Positions 59,375 to 64,000 of a stretch of DNA of 64,000 nt are shown one piece after another. The position numbers were made by a program, and so were the translations under genes. The notes under the pieces are model-generated. The model saw only the letters and a list, made by a program, of their open reading frames with translations, was not told the origin of the DNA and made no database searches. Numbering within the stretch: position 1 is the stretch's first letter; each line of letters begins with the position of its first letter. The stretch is from Firmicutes bacterium HGW-Firmicutes-1 (lineage in GTDB: Bacteria > Bacillota > Clostridia > Lachnospirales > Vallitaleaceae), in contig PHAG01000014.1 of NCBI GenBank assembly GCA_002841625.1, positions 1 to 64,000 of the forward strand, given 5' to 3'.

Positions 59375-61846
59375 ATGAACACTTATATTCACTTATTTTC
59401 AAACATTAACTTGCTTGAGGATTACATTCAAAAACTTAACATTGATTACGAGACAGATCTTTTGGTACAAATATATGCCAACAGAGATGATTTTAGTGAC
59501 CTCAAAAACATACATAGAACAATCACATCTGCCCTACCTAATTCACTTATTATTGGTGCAATCACCAATCGAAATATAGCAACCTCTGATCTATCTACCT
59601 CTAGAACAATGATTACTTTCACTACTTTTTCAAAATCTTCATTTAGAATTTTCGCTTACAACCTTGACTGTGCTGACGCTCATTCCTTAGGGAAAAGCTT
59701 TGTGCAAAATGAGCTTACATGTCTATCAAAAGTTGTTGTAATGGTCTCAAATATTAATCCCTTTGACTGTGAAAAGCTACTTTCAAGCATCAAATCAGGT
59801 GCTCCTAAGCTAGTGATTACAGGTGGTATCATTCCCGATTATGAAAGCGAAAGACTATTTGCTCATGATAGATTTTATGATAACGGAATTGTTGGATTTG
59901 TAGTAGATAGTACCTATTTGCAAGTGAACACTTATAATAATACTAATTTTATGCCGATTGGTCGCTCACATGTGATCACTAGTGCGAAAGACAATATTAT
60001 TAAATCCATTGACCATACACCTGCTAAAACCTTTTACGAAAAATACTTGGGCAACATTATGTCTGATTCAGATAAAATATCAGATATTGGTTATATATTT
60101 CCACTGCTATTACATGACGGTACGAAATTCAGACCAAAACCAATGCTATCAATTACCAAACAGGGTTATATAATAACAAATACTTCTGTAAAAAGTGGTG
60201 ACCAAGTCACTCTTGGATATGGAAATATCCAAAATTCTATTTCTAATAATCATGAAACCTTATCAGAAATCAAAAAAGTTCCTGTTGAAAATTTGATTGT
60301 ATTTAATGGTCTTATCCGATTAAACACTACTGAAAAATACATACAATATTATGCAAATGATTTATCGATAGCTACACATGGAATATTTACTCATGCTGAG
60401 ATTATTACTGAAGGGGATTCCTGTTATATATCAACTGGTTCCTTTAATGTAACTACACTTTCTGAAGACAAAGACTGTTACCTAGATGAGGAAATTACTT
60501 ACTATCGTACAGAGTGCAATTATGATGATGAACAAATAACATTATTAAATTTAGTTGAAAACACCTCTAAGGAACTAAATGTAATCAATCAAACTCTAGA
60601 AAATATGGTTACACAAAAAACGAACGAACTGCTTGACCATTATTATATTGATGAATTGACCAAGCTACCAAATAATAACAAATTAAACGAGCTACTCTCA
60701 AGAAACGAAACCAAATCTTTAGCTTTCATTGATATCAGCTCTTTTGTTAATATAAATAACTTTTATGGTAATTATATTGGCAATAAGCTTCTATCTGAAT
60801 TATCAAAACTAATTGCTGTTTTTTGCTTTAAGCATGACTATATTACTTATAGAATACATGCAGATATATTTGCAGTTACGAATGACCACCATGATAATGA
60901 CACCTTTAATAAGGCTATGCTTGTTTTACAACAGCAGATACATAAACATTGCTTCATGGAGCTCAGCTTAGAGATCTATATTGCGACAGTAATCGCAGTA
61001 TCTCATCACAAAACACATATATATGAAAACACAAGTATGACTCTAGAATATGCAAAGGGACAAAAGCTTACATTTTTAATTTATGATCAGTCCTTAAATA
61101 TTGAAGAATCCATAAAGAACAACCTAACTTGGACATCCAAAATAAGAACGGCTATTGAAAAAGATAAAATCGTTCCTTATTACCAACCAATATATAACAA
61201 TGATACTAAGGAGACAGATCACTTTGAAGTACTTATGCGTCTTATTGATGAAGACGGTACTGTGGTCACCCCTATCAACTTCCTTGGTATTGCCAAAAAA
61301 GCAAACCTGTATAAATCCTTAACAAAAATCATTATTGAAAAAGCTTTTCAAAATTTTATTGATTCAGAGCTTAGATTCTCAATCAATCTATCCTCAGAGG
61401 ACATACTTGATAAAAATATGAGACAATTCATCTATGAAAAGTTAGAAGCATTCCCAAAATCTCATCATGTTATCTTTGAGATTGTAGAATCTGAAGGTAT
61501 TGAAAATTATGATGATGTAAAGGAATTTATTAATGTAACCAAATCTTATGGTGTACAAATTGCCATTGATGACTTCGGTACAGGCTTCTCTAATTTTCAC
61601 TATTTATTCAAACTTAATGTTGATTTAATTAAAATAGATGGCTCAATCATTCAGCAAATTAACGGTGAAAAAGCAGCTTCTCTTGTAGCAGAAACAATTG
61701 TTGATTTTTCCAGAAAAATGGGCATAGCAACTGTTGCTGAATTCGTATCTGACGAGGCGATTTTCAACAAAACCAATGAACTAGGTATTAATTATTCTCA
61801 AGGTTATTATGTATCTCGTCCTAAGGCATCTACTGACGGAATGTGA
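59375..61846 (+). CDS. FIST sensor protein with degenerate GGDEF and EAL domains
   Basis: 823 residues. ATG 59375 is preferred (AAGGG 8 bases upstream); TTG 59372 is the alternative. Residues about 20-370 are FIST-N/FIST-C, predicted small-ligand sensors. A short coiled linker leads to a GGDEF-type domain (about 415-560) opening with YYIDELTKLPN, but the active motif reads RIHADIFAV, so it should not make cyclic di-GMP. An EAL domain follows (about 585-820) with EVL in place of EAL (HFEVLMRL). FEIVESEG, AIDDFGTGFSNF, IKIDGS and VAEFVSD are otherwise intact, so phosphodiesterase activity is plausible. Confidence 0.87.
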   Translation: MNTYIHLFSNINLLEDYIQKLNIDYETDLLVQIYANRDDFSDLKNIHRTITSALPNSLIIGAITNRNIATSDLSTSRTMITFTTFSKSSFRIFAYNLDCADAHSLGKSFVQNELTCLSKVVVMVSNINPFDCEKLLSSIKSGAPKLVITGGIIPDYESERLFAHDRFYDNGIVGFVVDSTYLQVNTYNNTNFMPIGRSHVITSAKDNIIKSIDHTPAKTFYEKYLGNIMSDSDKISDIGYIFPLLLHDGTKFRPKPMLSITKQGYIITNTSVKSGDQVTLGYGNIQNSISNNHETLSEIKKVPVENLIVFNGLIRLNTTEKYIQYYANDLSIATHGIFTHAEIITEGDSCYISTGSFNVTTLSEDKDCYLDEEITYYRTECNYDDEQITLLNLVENTSKELNVINQTLENMVTQKTNELLDHYYIDELTKLPNNNKLNELLSRNETKSLAFIDISSFVNINNFYGNYIGNKLLSELSKLIAVFCFKHDYITYRIHADIFAVTNDHHDNDTFNKAMLVLQQQIHKHCFMELSLEIYIATVIAVSHHKTHIYENTSMTLEYAKGQKLTFLIYDQSLNIEESIKNNLTWTSKIRTAIEKDKIVPYYQPIYNNDTKETDHFEVLMRLIDEDGTVVTPINFLGIAKKANLYKSLTKIIIEKAFQNFIDSELRFSINLSSEDILDKNMRQFIYEKLEAFPKSHHVIFEIVESEGIENYDDVKEFINVTKSYGVQIAIDDFGTGFSNFHYLFKLNVDLIKIDGSIIQQINGEKAASLVAETIVDFSRKMGIATVAEFVSDEAIFNKTNELGINYSQGYYVSRPKASTDGM

Positions 61847-61863
61847 ATGTTATTTCAGTAAAA

Positions 61864-61917
61864 ACAAAATCGGCTAACTAGGTAGAAAAACAAATACCTA
61901 ACTGCCGATCTTTTTTA
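61864..61917. terminator. Bidirectional terminator built from an AGAAAATCGGC-type repeat
   Basis: AAATCGGC-TAA-CTAGGTA pairs with TACCTA-ACT-GCCGAT and is followed by CTTTTTT on the plus strand and TTTTGTTTTT on the minus strand. The ends (AAAATCGGC, TGCCG) match the dispersed repeat family. It lies between convergent stops. Confidence 0.75.
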
Positions 61918-61950
61918 ACCGAATGAAAAGTCCCCCACTTCGTAATCACC

Positions 61951-63426
61951 TTATATTGGCAAAATAATAGTAAATTCAGAACCTTCATTTTTCTTACTCT
62001 TTACCTTCATTCTGCCTCCATGTCCTAAAATAATAGCCTTTGCAATAGATAGCCCAAGTCCATGACCTCCAGTATCTCTCGTTCTTGATTCATCTGAGCG
62101 ATAGAAGCGGTCAAAGATAAAAGGTAAATCTTCTTTCGAAATCCCAATACCACTATCTTTTATGTGAATAACACAGTTACTATCTTCAATTAAACATTTA
62201 ATAAATATACGTCCAGAGGGAGGTGTATATTTTACTGCATTATCAACAAATATTCTTAGTATTTGCTTCATCATTTGCATATCTAAAAACACTTTGATAG
62301 GCTCACATGGTTCACATACAATTTCTTGTTTTTTAGCATTAATCATAAGACTTTCTGTAGCAACCTCTTCGATGAGTTCATTCATATAAAACTCTTCCTT
62401 ATTAAACTTTAAGGATTGATTATCAGCACGTACTAATGTTAAGAGATTTTCAACTAAAACTTGCATATTTTTAGCCTCATCAATAATCGCTTCGATTGAT
62501 TCATCTAAAATTGCCTCATCTTCTTTTCCCCATCTCTTTAGCATGCTAGCATATCCATTTACAATAGATATTGGCGTACGAAGCTCATGGGAAACGTCAG
62601 ATACAAACCTTTTTTGCTTCTCGTAATCTACATTTAACCGATTAAGCATGTCATTTATCGTAATTGCTAAGTCTTTTAATTCATATTTCGCTTTGCTAAC
62701 GTCCAGTCTTTCATTCATATTTGTGATAGATATCTTCTCCGCTGTTTTTGTCATTGCATAGATTGGTTTTAGAATTCTTTTATTATTTAGACTTCCAAAA
62801 AACCATATAAAGAAAAATCCAAATACAATACAGGTAAGTAACATGATAGACAATGTGTTTAGTTGCTTATAGTATAGCGTTATTGGATGGATTATTTTCA
62901 AGGTCACTGTATCCATATTATCAGTAGTAGGATTGATATAATAAATAATCTTTTTACTTGAATACATCTTGTTATAAATAAAAGCTCCAATACTATCTAT
63001 AATGGAATCAGGGTAATTATAATTTAGGTATCGCTCACTTGAAATAACATGATTCGAATCATTGATAAACGTTAACTCTATACCACAGTTTTCAACCTCT
63101 GCTATTGCATTTATACGCTTAGTGATATCATCTAAATCGTAGACACCTGACTCATGTTTATCAAAGGTGTTATCTACATATATATAGATTTTACCACTCT
63201 TTAGTTCAAGCTCATTACGCATAAATCCACCTAGCATAAATACAAAGGTTACTATTCCAATCATAACGTACAAGGATAAGTAATTAAGAGTAATCTTTCT
63301 TCTTATTGAAAATTTTAAGCTCTTAAAAAGATATTGAAGCGCATTCCTAATACCCTTTATTAAGTAAAAGGGAGATAGCAGTATATATATAGGTAGCTTC
63401 AATAAAAACTTTTTCTTACTAGTCAT
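61951..63426 (-). CDS. Sensor histidine kinase of an OmpR-type two-component system
   Basis: 491 residues. Two membrane helices (about 45-70, LSLYVMIGIVTFVFMLGGFM; about 192-213, LSIMLLTCIVFGFFFIWFFG) flank an extracytoplasmic sensor of about 120 residues. HAMP follows (LKPIYAMTKTAEKIS...NERLD). HisKA has FVSDVSHELRTPIS with the phospho-acceptor His. The ATPase domain shows IFVDNAVKYTPP, IKDSGIGI, FDRFYRSD and GGHGLGLSIAKAI. The start overlaps the regulator stop by 8 bases. Signal unknown; the domain order resembles many wall-stress kinases. Confidence 0.92.
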   Translation of the reverse strand: MTSKKKFLLKLPIYILLSPFYLIKGIRNALQYLFKSLKFSIRRKITLNYLSLYVMIGIVTFVFMLGGFMRNELELKSGKIYIYVDNTFDKHESGVYDLDDITKRINAIAEVENCGIELTFINDSNHVISSERYLNYNYPDSIIDSIGAFIYNKMYSSKKIIYYINPTTDNMDTVTLKIIHPITLYYKQLNTLSIMLLTCIVFGFFFIWFFGSLNNKRILKPIYAMTKTAEKISITNMNERLDVSKAKYELKDLAITINDMLNRLNVDYEKQKRFVSDVSHELRTPISIVNGYASMLKRWGKEDEAILDESIEAIIDEAKNMQVLVENLLTLVRADNQSLKFNKEEFYMNELIEEVATESLMINAKKQEIVCEPCEPIKVFLDMQMMKQILRIFVDNAVKYTPPSGRIFIKCLIEDSNCVIHIKDSGIGISKEDLPFIFDRFYRSDESRTRDTGGHGLGLSIAKAIILGHGGRMKVKSKKNEGSEFTIILPI

Positions 63427-64000
63427 AGATAGCGTAACCTACCCCTCTTACAGTTTTTATGAGTTCAACTGCATATTGTTGATCAATTTTTGATCTCAAG
63501 TATCTTACATAGACATCAATTACATTTGTATCTCCGTAATAATCATAACCCCAAACCTTTTCAAGAATTTTTTCTCTATCTAAGGCAATATTTTTATTTT
63601 CCAGCAAATATTTCAATAATTCATATTCCTTTTTTGTAAGCTCAATATTGTCACCATTATAGGTTACTTGCCTTTTTATATCGTCAACCTCTAGTCCTTT
63701 AAAAATATAAATTTTCCCCTTGTGCTCATCTTCTTTTTCAGCTTTTTCTTTTCTTTTTAACGCAACTCTAATTCTTGCTAGTAACTCTTCAATCGCAAAA
63801 GGCTTCGTCATATAATCATCTGCGCCCATATCAAGCCCCATGACCTTATCAGAAACATCATCCTTTGCTGTTAACATAATAATTGGAGTGACCATCCCAC
63901 CTTGCCTTAATCTTCTGCAAACCTCAATTCCACTCATTCTTGGTAGCATTAAATCCAGTAGAATCAAATCGTATTGACCTACCTGAGCCCTTTCAAGTCC
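63419..64000 (-). CDS. OmpR/PhoB-family response regulator, N-terminus cut by the window edge
   Basis: The frame stays open to base 64000, so about the first 40 residues are outside the window; 193 residues are visible. The phospho-acceptor is the Asp in DLILLDLMLPRMSG, followed by IIMLTAKD and DDYMTKPF. The winged helix covers the last 95 residues: DIKRQVTYNGDNIELTKKEY, LLKYLLENKNIALDREKIL, VDVYVRYLRSKID-like helix (VIDVYVRYLRSK) and TVRGVGYAIYD. The kinase gene is coupled by an 8-base overlap. Confidence 0.92.
   Translation of the reverse strand, partial: GLERAQVGQYDLILLDLMLPRMSGIEVCRRLRQGGMVTPIIMLTAKDDVSDKVMGLDMGADDYMTKPFAIEELLARIRVALKRKEKAEKEDEHKGKIYIFKGLEVDDIKRQVTYNGDNIELTKKEYELLKYLLENKNIALDREKILEKVWGYDYYGDTNVIDVYVRYLRSKIDQQYAVELIKTVRGVGYAIYD

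Overview
The window is AT-rich, densely coded, and uses strong AGGAGG-type ribosome sites with ATG, TTG and GTG starts. It reads as a chromosomal segment of a Gram-positive, low-GC Clostridia-type bacterium. Supporting content is the SpoIID-domain protein, LysM protein, GltBD, ferredoxin-linked 2-oxoacid oxidoreductase, fused PurL, LuxS, OhrR and the GGGtGRT family. I cannot name the genus; something near Lachnospirales/Vallitaleales is a guess. A type II NADH dehydrogenase next to MenA and a polyprenyl synthase implies a menaquinone-linked membrane redox chain. I found no tRNA, rRNA, CRISPR array or transposase.

Left end (1-1514, minus strand): an AgrC-type GHKL sensor kinase, cut by the window edge, and its LytTR response regulator, with their own promoter.

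The outstanding region is 1525-15242, a tight eight-gene minus-strand operon. In transcription order it encodes a 931-aa protein with tandem beta-sandwich domains and an alpha-solenoid; a lidless Hsp70 (A); a 566-aa helical protein ending in a GrpE-like tail; an Hsp70 paralogue whose nucleotide-binding motifs are destroyed; a second lidless Hsp70 (B); an Hsp70 fused to a von Willebrand A domain (C); a TPR protein; and a coiled-coil protein with two membrane helices. I interpret it as a dedicated membrane-linked Hsp70 system with its own exchange factor, separate from DnaK/DnaJ/GrpE. Its promoter interlocks with that of a divergent CobD/HisC-like aminotransferase gene.

16.5-21.4 kb: small genes, two large structured repeats, a YihY-family membrane protein with a repeat at its 3' end, and a SpoIID-domain protein. 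21.7-27.8 kb: gltB-gltD. 27.9-31.5 kb: a nitroreductase, a Tic20-like membrane protein, and a two-gene unit of a NifU/SufU-like scaffold and a GGGtGRT protein. 31.6-35.6 kb: menA, a polyprenyl diphosphate synthase and an NDH-2/DoxX fusion. 36.0-42.3 kb: a signalling operon with a membrane CheA-like kinase carrying a CheX-like domain, a receiver protein and two HD-GYP proteins.

42.4-53.5 kb: cyclophilin, LysM protein, AI-2E-family permease, TrpRS, an aldo/keto reductase with a replaced catalytic His, korAB with a Fur-box-like promoter site, a glutathione peroxidase/OhrR pair, LuxS and TraX. 53.5-64 kb: PurL, a LysR regulator, a zinc-ribbon membrane protein, a FIST-GGDEF-EAL protein with a degenerate GGDEF motif, and an OmpR/histidine-kinase pair cut by the right edge.

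Intergenic spaces are rich in palindromic repeats: a family with the consensus AGAAAATCGGC...TGCCGCTTTTCC, an 81-bp tandem repeat, and a roughly 140-bp element present twice whose stem shows a compensatory base change.
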